64,000 nucleotides of DNA from Symsagittifera roscoffensis. Taxonomy: Eukaryota; Xenacoelomorpha; Acoela; Convolutidae. Location: assembly GCF_963678635.1 (NCBI RefSeq), contig NC_087065.1, positions 55,022,397-55,086,396 of the forward strand, in the 5' to 3' direction. The position numbers and the translations under genes were made by a program. This document shows positions 36,283 to 45,127 of the stretch, piece by piece. Each line of letters begins with the position of its first letter. The first letter of the stretch is position 1. Under the pieces are notes generated by a model. It searched no databases, was not told the origin of the DNA, and saw only the letters and a list, made by a program, of their open reading frames with translations.

Positions 36283-37186
36283 TGTAACATTCGTCTACTG
36301 TAGTCACACATGAGGCTTAAGAAAAATAGGCCCTATAACCATTGGCTCAAGAGTCGGGGACACTATCTCTTGTGTTTTTCTACCTCAAATCAGTCGGAGC
36401 CAATTCGGTTCGCTTGTGACATGAGACTACGACCCGTTACAGCTTAAAGGCTACTACCAAAATATCCCCCCACTCTAGAAATAAGAACGTCCCCATACTT
36501 TGGTCTCTAGATACCCAAAATACATGAACGCCGTTAAAAACCGGGTCGGAACAATCCGTTAAGTTACCTTTTATCAGACAGTGGAACTTTGATCCATTTC
36601 AGATGGATCAACCTAAAACTCGCCTTACCTCAACATAATAATCATAAAACACACTCTAGAAATTTAAATTGAGTACTCACATTGTAGCACGCTCAAGAAC
36701 TGGGAGCAATTAAGTCGGTACTCAACTCGAGAATTTAAATAATGTAACTAAATGAGTTTAATGTTTATCAGTTTCAATAACAAGGACAAGTTTTAACTCT
36801 AGAATATAGTTTCTCGTGAATCATTGGGACACTCAAGTTGTCCACCTTTCCACCGAAGGTTCACTCTAGTCCAATTCGAATAACAATCCAGTCGATCAAT
36901 TATAGTCCAGTTCTCGGGAATACGCTTGTCTCTGTTTCAGATGGGACAGCTCTACTCTAGTTTTATTGTGACGGAAATTGCGAATAGCAATTTCCCACTG
37001 TTTTATCTGGCAACTTTCCCGAGATTGTTACTCGATCGTTCTGATTTCTCTTTTTCGGTTTTCAGTTATCGCGAGAAAATTGTGCATGACAGGCTCCATT
37101 CGAATTTTTGAAAAATCAAATTTCACTCCAAAATTAAGCGTTCTTGTTTTTCTCAAGGTCAAACTTCCAAATATGACCGACTGGCA
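36283..37186 (-). repeat. 3' LTR of element C
   Basis: 904 bp, TG...CA ends, almost identical to 58277-59179. Eleven CTCAAG, CTCTAG or CTCGAG hexamers occur (for example 36346, 36473, 36505, 36654, 36692, 36726, 36797, 36832, 36864, 36955 and 37152). All read CTNGAG on the sense strand. Confidence 0.95.
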
Positions 37187-37205
37187 CTTACTCCCCGGAC
37201 TCAAG
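37187..37205 (-). promoter_or_regulatory. Polypurine-tract-like plus-strand primer site of element C
   Basis: On the sense strand the sequence CTTGAGTCCGGGGAGTAAG lies immediately before the 3' LTR. A and E keep the same purine core at the same position. A short purine run directly abutting the 3' LTR is where Ty3/gypsy elements prime plus-strand DNA. Close matches also occur inside pol (see findings). Confidence 0.65.
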
Positions 37206-37616
37206 ATCGATGTCCTCATCGCGTGCTGTCGTCTACCAGTGAGTCCCAGAAAACCGAGTGTTGCTCAAGGTACAGTGCCAGTGGTCATTTACAGAAGTTT
37301 GCAGCAGACTTAAGCTTATCTACACCCCAAAATTCACGGCCATGTAAAATTTTCACACTATCGCTAAACAGCAATCAAATTCTGCACACACCTGCGCCCT
37401 TGAATTCTCGCTTTTCAAGCCAATTATTTAAAAATTCTTTTTTCCCATTCAATCAGGAAATTGTCATGCAGCATTTTCACTTATATAGTATATATAGCAT
37501 ATTAATAACAATATCTGATTCGTTAAAATTTCTTTTTCGTGAACCCAGGTTTCAACCGGATCCACACTCAAGCCTCCCTTCCCTCTCAAGACTCAAGATC
37601 TCTTTGAACCATCCGC
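37206..37616 (-). other. 3' UTR of element C
   Basis: Non-coding stretch between the end of acc4 coding homology and the PPT-like site. It aligns with the 3' UTRs of A, B and E (CTGCAAACTTCTGTAAATGACC block on the sense strand). No conserved reading frame was found. Confidence 0.7.
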
Positions 37617-40273
37617 TCATTTCGCACTCTTCGCCTTGGAGGTGCCGTCCCCTGAAGTACTGGATACGGCAAACTGTCTCAACAGTTCTTCTTCATCATC
37701 GGAGCTAATCACGATCTCCTCCCAAGCCTTCAGCTGTTCATAGGATCGCATCCATTCCCTTTGCTCCCGCAACCTTTTTGCCTGATTGGGTAGTGCCTTC
37801 ACCCTAGATTCCCGGTTCAAACAAAAGGAGTTGTGCAGGCTCAGGCTCACGTTCTTCGCCAAGTCCTCCTCTAGTATCGATTCCCTCGCTTTGGTATTGT
37901 CTCTAGACATTTTACCCACTCTTTTCCATTTTGATGGGTTAACAGGGGTCTCTTGAAAGCTTCCGGCCCAATCTCGGCCTGGAACTGTCGATACTCCTTT
38001 TGATGCTTTCTCATGTGATCTTTCGTTGTCATGTATAACCAAGACGTCAGTGTCGCTCGAAACCATGGAAAGTACCTCAAGCGGCTCCATACGTGTCTGA
38101 ATTCCGTTGATATGGCGAATACTTTGCATGCAGTCTCAAACAACTCGAGTCTCCTGCTGTAGTCTATCACATATATTGACTCAGCCGTTGGCGTCTTTGC
38201 TTCCCGATACTTCGTTACATTCTCCTCTATCCATCTCAGAGCCAGCATCGTACTCACTACTAAGAGCGTCACCTTCTGCCGGTGATCCGGTAATCCGATC
38301 GACCGAATTTCTTCCATATCCCACACCAGACAAAGGTTCTTGTGATCTGGATACCACACCGTTTGTGCCAAACAGTGGCATGGGCATTCTCCATGGGTGA
38401 TCTCAATGCTCCTGAGGTTACGCTCCCTCGAGGCTTCCAAGAGAGGCTCAAGCTCCATCATTTTCTCATGCATCGTGTCGTTCTCTCCCATGTTTGGAGT
38501 ACCCCCCACAGGTTTTCCGATCACGTTTTGTCTCTCGTGATCGCTTGTGTTCTCACTTTCCAACTTCAAAAGCTCTTCTCCCCAGATTTCACTCAAGTCA
38601 TCTCTCAACTCTTTCGGTACTGTCCCTCTGATTTTCCTCAACAACTTGTGCGAGTGATGCGATACCCGAGCCAACCTCACGCACTTGGGCACTGAGAAGG
38701 CCTTGTCCACCAATATTCTCTGGTTGGATGCTTCCACCATCGCCATGTGCAGTGGGTAGTGGCCTCCGCACAAATTGGCCATCATTGACCCTATCAGGGA
38801 TTTTGCGTTCAATGGCAGGCCATAAGCTTCGCTCATGGGAAACCCCATTTCCGCCTCGAGACCAACCTTCCAGCTCCGGATATGTTTTTGAGTCACCTGC
38901 AACACTCCAGGCCATGATTCCACGCTCAACGCCGTCACTAAATGGTGTTCAGACTCTAGCCTCTCCAGTGACTGCAGACTACACATTCTCGAGAAGAATC
39001 CGAGAGTTGTCGCTATGTTCACTGTAGTTCTCGCGTAACACTCCGCCACTATTTGTACTTCACTTTTCTCCCTTTCCGTGATGTCTTCAAACCAAGTAAC
39101 CAGATCTTCTTTTTGAAAGGACAGTATCCTGACACATGATCGTCCATCGCAGGTGTGCTCTCCACTCCCACACGTAGAATCCAGACAGCTACCCGGCTCC
39201 ATCTTCTTTGCTGACTCGGGATTGTTCGTCTTTTCGCCTGACTCCTTCATCTGAGGTAAGATCAGTTTGTGCACCACACTCAACTTTGCCAAATCTTCAT
39301 CTTCCGTTGGAGCTAACCTCACCCGTTCGGTGGTCTCCTCGATCAGACTCGCGTGGGGATGTGGGCACCAGGAGGGTCTTAGTAACTTCCATACCACTCC
39401 CAAGTTCGTGATCAGCAAGCCATTGCCATCACCCATGTTCACTTCAACTCTCTTGTTCGAGCGCGGTATGCTCACCACCTCCGGTGTTTTCTCAAGAATC
39501 AGGCCCAGGCTCGGCCTCTCTTTCTCCACCGCGTCTATTTCCACTATTTTTTCTGTCCAAAATTTCAGCAGCTCCGCTACCTCGTGGTTCCTGTGAGCGC
39601 ATCCAGTCTCTGAGTCTAAGAAGGGGTTGTAGGCTATTCCCATCACTCCCGACACGTATTGGTATTCCCCCTTCTCACTGAGTCTCGAGTACTGCTCTGG
39701 CGAGGCCAGGTTACGGTGAACATCATGTTCTTCTTCGAACTTCTTATTGTAAAACCTCCGAACCTCGTCCAGCTTTCTGTGGTTCTCTAGGGATAGTCTG
39801 GAACCATCTTCCTTTTCTATTCCAGTACTCTGATATACGTTTAAGATGATCGTTGAGACTCTCTTCTCCACGGTTCTACTTCCGCTTGCTCTTTGGTAGC
39901 ACGCCAAGATGGTGCTATCAGACATCATTGACATTATCCATCTCAAGAAATATGTGGCATCCTTCCTCCTAGCCAGGCTCAAGCCTGAATTATCCCTGGC
40001 CATGTGCTGCATCAGTGCTTGATACACTTCTAGCTTCTTGCTTCCCCATTTCACCCTCTCATACGAGGTCAGCGTCTCCAACTCTATTCCCACCAGACTC
40101 CAGGTGAACATCAATTGTCCTGCGGTTCTAACGAAGGGATTCGCCATCAATGGCGGTGCTGATGAGGGGGTCCTCATTGCCTCTTCAAAATGATCCTTCA
40201 ATAAGTTCTGCCAGGACCTCTTCAGCTGGTTTGCCAATTCTATCTTGTTAACCTCGGCCTTTTGCTGGGTGGC
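37617..40273 (-). pseudogene. acc4 of element C, frame broken near the C-terminus by a 16-nt deletion
   Basis: In frame with acc3 and separated from it only by TGA (40274-40276); the frame continues ATQQKAEVNKIELANQL. About 790 codons stay open to 37871. Near 37943 the copy lacks 16 nt relative to E and B3, so the last roughly 100 residues continue in another frame to the stop at 37617, including EEIVISSDDEEELL. No known domain. Visible are a conserved WTEKI block (about residues 227-231), a Cys cluster (351, 356, 363, 368), a CPCHC motif (618-622) and mostly helical, charged sequence. There is no ATG close to the TGA, so it may depend on readthrough or descend from a longer ORF. Confidence 0.75.
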
Positions 40274-41623
40274 TCAATTGCGTCGTTTGTGAGCTACTCC
40301 ACTGTCCAACTTCTTCAAGCAGTCTTCCATTTCCTTCAAGGTCTCGAGGGCCACCCACCATGGTCGGGAGGTGTTCCTCGTCTTGCTCCTCTCCAGTGGA
40401 TCACTCGTCACTTGCTTCCCCGTGGCCTGGTGTCCCTTCGAGACCCATTCCTTGCCGACATCCACTTCCCCTGTCTGTCCGTCCGTTGAACCTCTTTTCA
40501 CGTTTACCTTCTGGGGCTTGAAGTCTTCCTCCGATGTCGAACTGATGGAAGTCTCTATTTCCCTCTCTACTTCGAGTGGTCTTCTGAGCTCCGTGTGGCT
40601 CTTGTATGCCGCTGTCTTGCATCGCGCCAAAACCATGGGCGCCGTCTCTCTCAAGTTTCCTACCGAGACAGCATCCACTGAAGGACTACTCAATCCCTCT
40701 ACTTCTCTCTTCCTCTTGCGAGTCTTCACATCTCTGCTCGAGGGTGTTGTGGTTATCATCACTGATTCGACCTCTCTGTCTACTTCCAACCCTTCCAACT
40801 CTTGCCTCCCCCCTGCTCGAGCCTTAAGGATATTAGTACTTTTAATCATATTACTAGTCCCAACCTTATCCCCTTTTATATCACCAACTATTTTATCTAC
40901 AGTTTTTTGTTTCAGAGTAGAGCTATCTTCACATTTTTCTTCTCTAGTCTTTGATCGTGAATTCCTCAGCTCTATCAGCTTGTTCAGCAGCTCCTTTCTT
41001 GCCTTCTCATCCAGGCCCGTCCCTATCAGAAGCGGTTCTCCAAACTTCACAACTGTGTCCCACAGTTCCTCCTTGAATTTGTCCAGCGTCGTCTCGCTGC
41101 CCACTTCTTGATTGAATTCCTTCAAGAACTCTTGCCAAACATCGTCCTTCAGAGACCCCAGGAACGTGTCCCTATTTCCTTCGAAAGTATTCTTTTCCCT
41201 TTCCTCCGAGCTCAAGAGTATCATCCCCATGTTGGAGGTCTCGCTCGCCAAAGGCAATTCCAGATTCTTCCGGGGAGACGGGGTCAGAGGTGGAGTGGCA
41301 GTATCTGCCCAATTCTCCTCGCTCAAGTCTTTCAACAGCTCTTGAGTGGTGAGCTCTTCCCCTGATGGTCTTTGTTCAGGCGTATTCCCCACTTCCATGT
41401 CCTCGCCGGTTTCGCTGAGAGTCTCATCCATACTCTCTTCTTCTGACTCAGCTCTTCTTCTCTCGAGAATTCTTTTGAACCGGTCTTCCACGGGTCCACT
41501 CCTCTTGTCTCCAGGTTTATCTACTGACAGTGGTGATGGTGTCGCCGGGTCCAATCTCTTGTACTCCGTCAGGGCCACATACAGTTGACCTGCTGCATCC
41601 AGTTCTTTTCCCTCCTGTCTCAT
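40274..41623 (-). CDS. acc3 of element C, acidic hydrophilic protein region of unknown function
   Basis: About 450 codons in the same frame as acc2, beginning after the acc2 TAA (41642-41644). The first ATG is at 41623 (MRQEGKEL), but eight codons between TAA and this ATG are also open. In copy A the TAA is TAC and the frame is continuous, so acc3 may be part of a longer protein. The sequence is rich in Glu, Lys, Ser and Thr: an acidic stretch near residues 60-85, a helical piece WQEFLKEFNQ near 165-180, a basic KTRKRKRE run near 305, and RPWWVALETLKEME near the end. It looks largely disordered. No family recognised. It ends in TGA shared with B1 and B2. Confidence 0.65.
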   Translation of the reverse strand: MRQEGKELDAAGQLYVALTEYKRLDPATPSPLSVDKPGDKRSGPVEDRFKRILERRRAESEEESMDETLSETGEDMEVGNTPEQRPSGEELTTQELLKDLSEENWADTATPPLTPSPRKNLELPLASETSNMGMILLSSEEREKNTFEGNRDTFLGSLKDDVWQEFLKEFNQEVGSETTLDKFKEELWDTVVKFGEPLLIGTGLDEKARKELLNKLIELRNSRSKTREEKCEDSSTLKQKTVDKIVGDIKGDKVGTSNMIKSTNILKARAGGRQELEGLEVDREVESVMITTTPSSRDVKTRKRKREVEGLSSPSVDAVSVGNLRETAPMVLARCKTAAYKSHTELRRPLEVEREIETSISSTSEEDFKPQKVNVKRGSTDGQTGEVDVGKEWVSKGHQATGKQVTSDPLERSKTRNTSRPWWVALETLKEMEDCLKKLDSGVAHKRRN

Positions 41624-41641
41624 TTCCACCTGTTCTAAGCC

Positions 41642-44600
41642 TTAGGGAGCACTATACTTTCGTGTCGCGAATTTCATGTCGTCCACCAATGCAACATGTC
41701 CCTCCATCATGATCATCCTGCCATCATCCCATATTGGTAGCATATTCTCAAGTCCCTCCTGCTCAAGAGCTCTCAAGACCTTTCGCACCTCATATCCGGG
41801 GGGCTGCGAGCCTCTCATCTTTTTAGCTTGCGTCGTCCACGAATTTATCTTCGCCTCGCTAGTGTGGAAATAAACCGCCGCCGTATAGCCGACGAACAGG
41901 GGGTCCCAGCCATCAGTGAAGTCTTTCTGCATTTCCTCCGTTGTCAACCTTGCAATTATGGATGGAACTACTAAGGGACTGTTCATCCCTAAGGTCATCC
42001 TCCTGACTATCGGGAACTCAGGCATGGTGGCTGGCAGGATTTCTTTCTCCATTATGGCCTCCAGCTCCCTCTTAACCAGTGCAAAGCTTTCCTCCCAAGC
42101 GGGAATCCTCAAGATCTCTCCTCCGTCTGCTGTCAGTGGGTTCAAGTTCCAGAACTTGGGATATGTCTCGATGGGGCCCTCGCGTTTGCCTCCCATTCTA
42201 CATTGCATCTGTCCCCTGAAGTTGCACACTATCAACTCGGCATGTTTCACTTTTCCAAAGAGTACCGTATTGCTCATTTGTGCCCTGAGCAGCTCCTGCT
42301 GACACCAATTGAGCGCCGTCCCATCCAGTACGCTGACAAGACTCAAGTGCGTTACAGAGTAGCGATACGTTGTTACCAGGGGATCTGGGAATGCGTACGT
42401 TACTGCTGGACCGTAAATGCAGGTTACCACCTCCTCTAGACCCCGGGTTATCCCCATCGGGTCCGACCTCATTGCCAGGCACAGGTCCGTCAACAGAGGC
42501 ATCCCTCCATTCATCTTCTTCCATTCTTCTCTCGATTTTGGGTTCTTCTCTTCGCCCGTCATGTGCCGATTCTGCATCATGAGGTATTGCACTAACAACG
42601 TCTTCAACCCCGCGGCACACTTGTAGGAGTAGGTTTCGATACTCGAGTGGACTTTCCCCATTGACAGGGGCTCCCCATATTCCATCAATCGATGAAACGA
42701 CACCAATTCCCCATGGGTCAAGAGTACTAGTGCCAGATACCCATCAACCCGAAGTGTCTCTACTCCTCGACTAAACATGTACGCTGGGCCCATGTTGAAC
42801 ATATATCTGGGGTAGACCAGATATAAAGCCAAGAGCAGGCTGATGGGCATGTCCAGTATCTCCTGCACGAAGGCTCCAAAGATAGTCGCTGTGGTGCCGA
42901 ACATTACTGCCATGAATTCTCTCCCCCAGCAGGGACTCAAGAATTTAAGAATCTCATGATCCCTTCTAGTCCTCAGCTCACCCTCGGCGTGCTCTCTCCA
43001 GAACCCTCCAATCGTCACTTCATTGGCGGCCGAGACAAATCTAGCCACCGTCATTTCTCTTTCTTCGGCCAACTCCAGTTGTTTCTCCAGAAAACTCCAG
43101 ACTTGTTTCACGAGGGGTGGTGCTTCCTCCCTCGTCTTATTCGTGGCGTTCTCCAGCCTTGGTGTCAAAAATGGCCACCAGCCGTTCTCTTGCGTCAGGC
43201 GATATTTCATCGACTCTAATTGTTTCTCCGTGTCGGCCACATTTTTTCTCTCGTTGCTCGGACCTCTAGACTTGCCGGTGGAACCTGTGATCTTCACCTC
43301 CATGCTCCGAAACCACAAGCTGGCCGTCAATTGGTTTATCGCCGGGTGATCGTCTCCGATGACTGGGCTGAACTTGAGTTGCCTGGCAAAGTTCGATATC
43401 TCTAGCAAAAGCACCTCGTCCAGTACGATCAGGATGTCGGCTAATCCATAAAAGCCCCTCAGTGCATGAGATATGTCCGCCCATGCTGCTGCCAATTCTG
43501 ACTTGCGGAGCCTCAGGTTCGATGGCTCCAATTCCCGATTGGGGGCTGCCATTAGAATCCGCCATTCGTTTCCCTCTGCTATCAGGATCAAGACCGCATG
43601 CACGAATTGTTGGGCGGGTGGCATATTCGCGTATCCAGGGGATGTAGTGAACACCACTTTCGTTTTGGATCCAAATCTCGATACAACATTCTCTTGCACC
43701 TCATTCATCGCCGCAAACAACGTCTGAATGGCCTCCCATATCTTCTTCGATGTCGGTTCACTGCCCTTCAGCTGCTCAAGAAGTCCCGCCGCGTGCAGGT
43801 GATCATTCATTCCTGCAAACAATAGCAGCTCAGGCTCACAGGGCATCTCCGACTTTATTGCCACCACTAGAGTTAACATCTGGTTTAGTTCGGCTCCTGG
43901 CAAAGAGTATATCAGAGTCTCCGGCCAGAACAACTTAGGAGACGTTCCTTCGAAGTCTGATCCCGCCACAATGACTACCCTCGCAGCAGCTATATCTGCT
44001 CTATCATAAACTGCCAAGGTTTTGGCCAGCTGGGTGCTCCCACAGGGCTTCCCGTACCTGGGATCTTCCGCCAATTTCGAGCCTTCGTAAGCGGCATCTG
44101 GCAATTCCATTCTTCCCGGATTCAGCAGCTTGTCCACCACCCTCATTTGTGCCGGGGTCGCCAACCTGATCCTGGTGATGCTCGTTCGGTGTTTGGGGGG
44201 TTCTGCTATGAGTCCAGGACTCCCCAGCAGCTTGATAGGTCTGTAGTTGATGAGTCCCAAGATCGCTTTCGTGGGAATTCCGGTCAGGTCCGCGGTCTCC
44301 ATCAGTTTTCTTCTCGAGAAGTGCGCCTCATGAGCTTTCAACCAGTCCACGCAATGATGTCTGTTTAAGTCTTCGTGCGACACTCGTTCAATTCCCAGAG
44401 TCTCCGCCAATTCTCGTCTGCATTCCAAATCCTCTAGGTCCAGTCCTTTCACCTTCTCTGGATATCTCAAGCGAGCGGTCTCCATAGGCTTCTTTTCCGG
44501 CTTGCTTTCTGCCACTACCACTGAGGATATTGCCGAGCCTGGAGGCGTTGATGACGTCACCTCCTCAGACTCCATTGGCGTGGCACTCGGCAATCTAGCC

Positions 44601-45127
44601 TGGTCGCTCCTCGAGCTGTCGACCCTCGGTCCTAAGCGACCAGACAAGGCCCTCGAGGCAAGGAATGGTGGGTTCGGAGGTGGCCCTAATGTGAATTGGG
44701 ACGTCTCTAGCAGATCCGCCTCTAGCGTATTTATGTGTCCTTGAAAGACGTCGTTCAGCCACTCTGCTCCCCTCGGTCTATCGAAGTGGATTCCATCATT
44801 GGAGGTGTCCTCTGGGAATTCCGCTTGCTCCATGCGCTTCGCCACGTCCAACAGTCCGACAGGGAGCACACTCTTCCGGTGGATTTCTCGGATCACCCTG
44901 TTTAGGCTCCGCACCTTCTCGTTCATCTCCAAGGCGTGCTGATCAAACTTCATATTATGAGGGACAGTACATACTGTCAACAGGATGGGGTCCATCTGGA
45001 TCCTCAGCTCCTCAAGAAGGCAGCTCATCTTGTCGTGCAGCCTCGTTATTTTCCTCGCTTCTCCCCTTGACACATCATTCGTCCCGATCATCAGGGTCAC
45101 CGTGTACACTTTAGTCATCCCTAGCAT
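41642..45127 (-). CDS. acc2 of element C: SGNH-hydrolase C-terminal half plus large unknown region
   Basis: 1161 codons. Residues 1-140 complete the SGNH/GDSL hydrolase started in acc1: strand TLMIGTND (block III, Asn17) and DGIHFD (block V, Asp111 and His114). Residues 380-610 look like a second SGNH-type fold with altered catalytic motifs: VVIVAGSDF, LLLFAGMND (439-442), TTSPGY and GDDHP (591-595). The rest, with a hydrophobic patch LLLALYLVYPRY near 764-775, is unrecognised. The ATG at 45127 overlaps the acc1 stop (ATGCTAG), and B2 shows acc1 and acc2 fused, so the separate start may be secondary. Ends in TAA, which is TAC in copy A. Confidence 0.8.
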   Translation of the reverse strand: MLGMTKVYTVTLMIGTNDVSRGEARKITRLHDKMSCLLEELRIQMDPILLTVCTVPHNMKFDQHALEMNEKVRSLNRVIREIHRKSVLPVGLLDVAKRMEQAEFPEDTSNDGIHFDRPRGAEWLNDVFQGHINTLEADLLETSQFTLGPPPNPPFLASRALSGRLGPRVDSSRSDQARLPSATPMESEEVTSSTPPGSAISSVVVAESKPEKKPMETARLRYPEKVKGLDLEDLECRRELAETLGIERVSHEDLNRHHCVDWLKAHEAHFSRRKLMETADLTGIPTKAILGLINYRPIKLLGSPGLIAEPPKHRTSITRIRLATPAQMRVVDKLLNPGRMELPDAAYEGSKLAEDPRYGKPCGSTQLAKTLAVYDRADIAAARVVIVAGSDFEGTSPKLFWPETLIYSLPGAELNQMLTLVVAIKSEMPCEPELLLFAGMNDHLHAAGLLEQLKGSEPTSKKIWEAIQTLFAAMNEVQENVVSRFGSKTKVVFTTSPGYANMPPAQQFVHAVLILIAEGNEWRILMAAPNRELEPSNLRLRKSELAAAWADISHALRGFYGLADILIVLDEVLLLEISNFARQLKFSPVIGDDHPAINQLTASLWFRSMEVKITGSTGKSRGPSNERKNVADTEKQLESMKYRLTQENGWWPFLTPRLENATNKTREEAPPLVKQVWSFLEKQLELAEEREMTVARFVSAANEVTIGGFWREHAEGELRTRRDHEILKFLSPCWGREFMAVMFGTTATIFGAFVQEILDMPISLLLALYLVYPRYMFNMGPAYMFSRGVETLRVDGYLALVLLTHGELVSFHRLMEYGEPLSMGKVHSSIETYSYKCAAGLKTLLVQYLMMQNRHMTGEEKNPKSREEWKKMNGGMPLLTDLCLAMRSDPMGITRGLEEVVTCIYGPAVTYAFPDPLVTTYRYSVTHLSLVSVLDGTALNWCQQELLRAQMSNTVLFGKVKHAELIVCNFRGQMQCRMGGKREGPIETYPKFWNLNPLTADGGEILRIPAWEESFALVKRELEAIMEKEILPATMPEFPIVRRMTLGMNSPLVVPSIIARLTTEEMQKDFTDGWDPLFVGYTAAVYFHTSEAKINSWTTQAKKMRGSQPPGYEVRKVLRALEQEGLENMLPIWDDGRMIMMEGHVALVDDMKFATRKYSAP

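Noticed and set aside
40371-41111. 246-codon ORF on the plus strand
   Set aside because: Antisense shadow of acc3, Ser/Leu rich as expected from the reverse of a Glu/Lys-rich frame.
42870-42945. Hydrophobic stretch in acc2 as an env-like membrane protein
   Set aside because: No signal peptide, glycosylation-rich ectodomain or cleavage site around it; a single hydrophobic patch inside a long soluble-looking protein.
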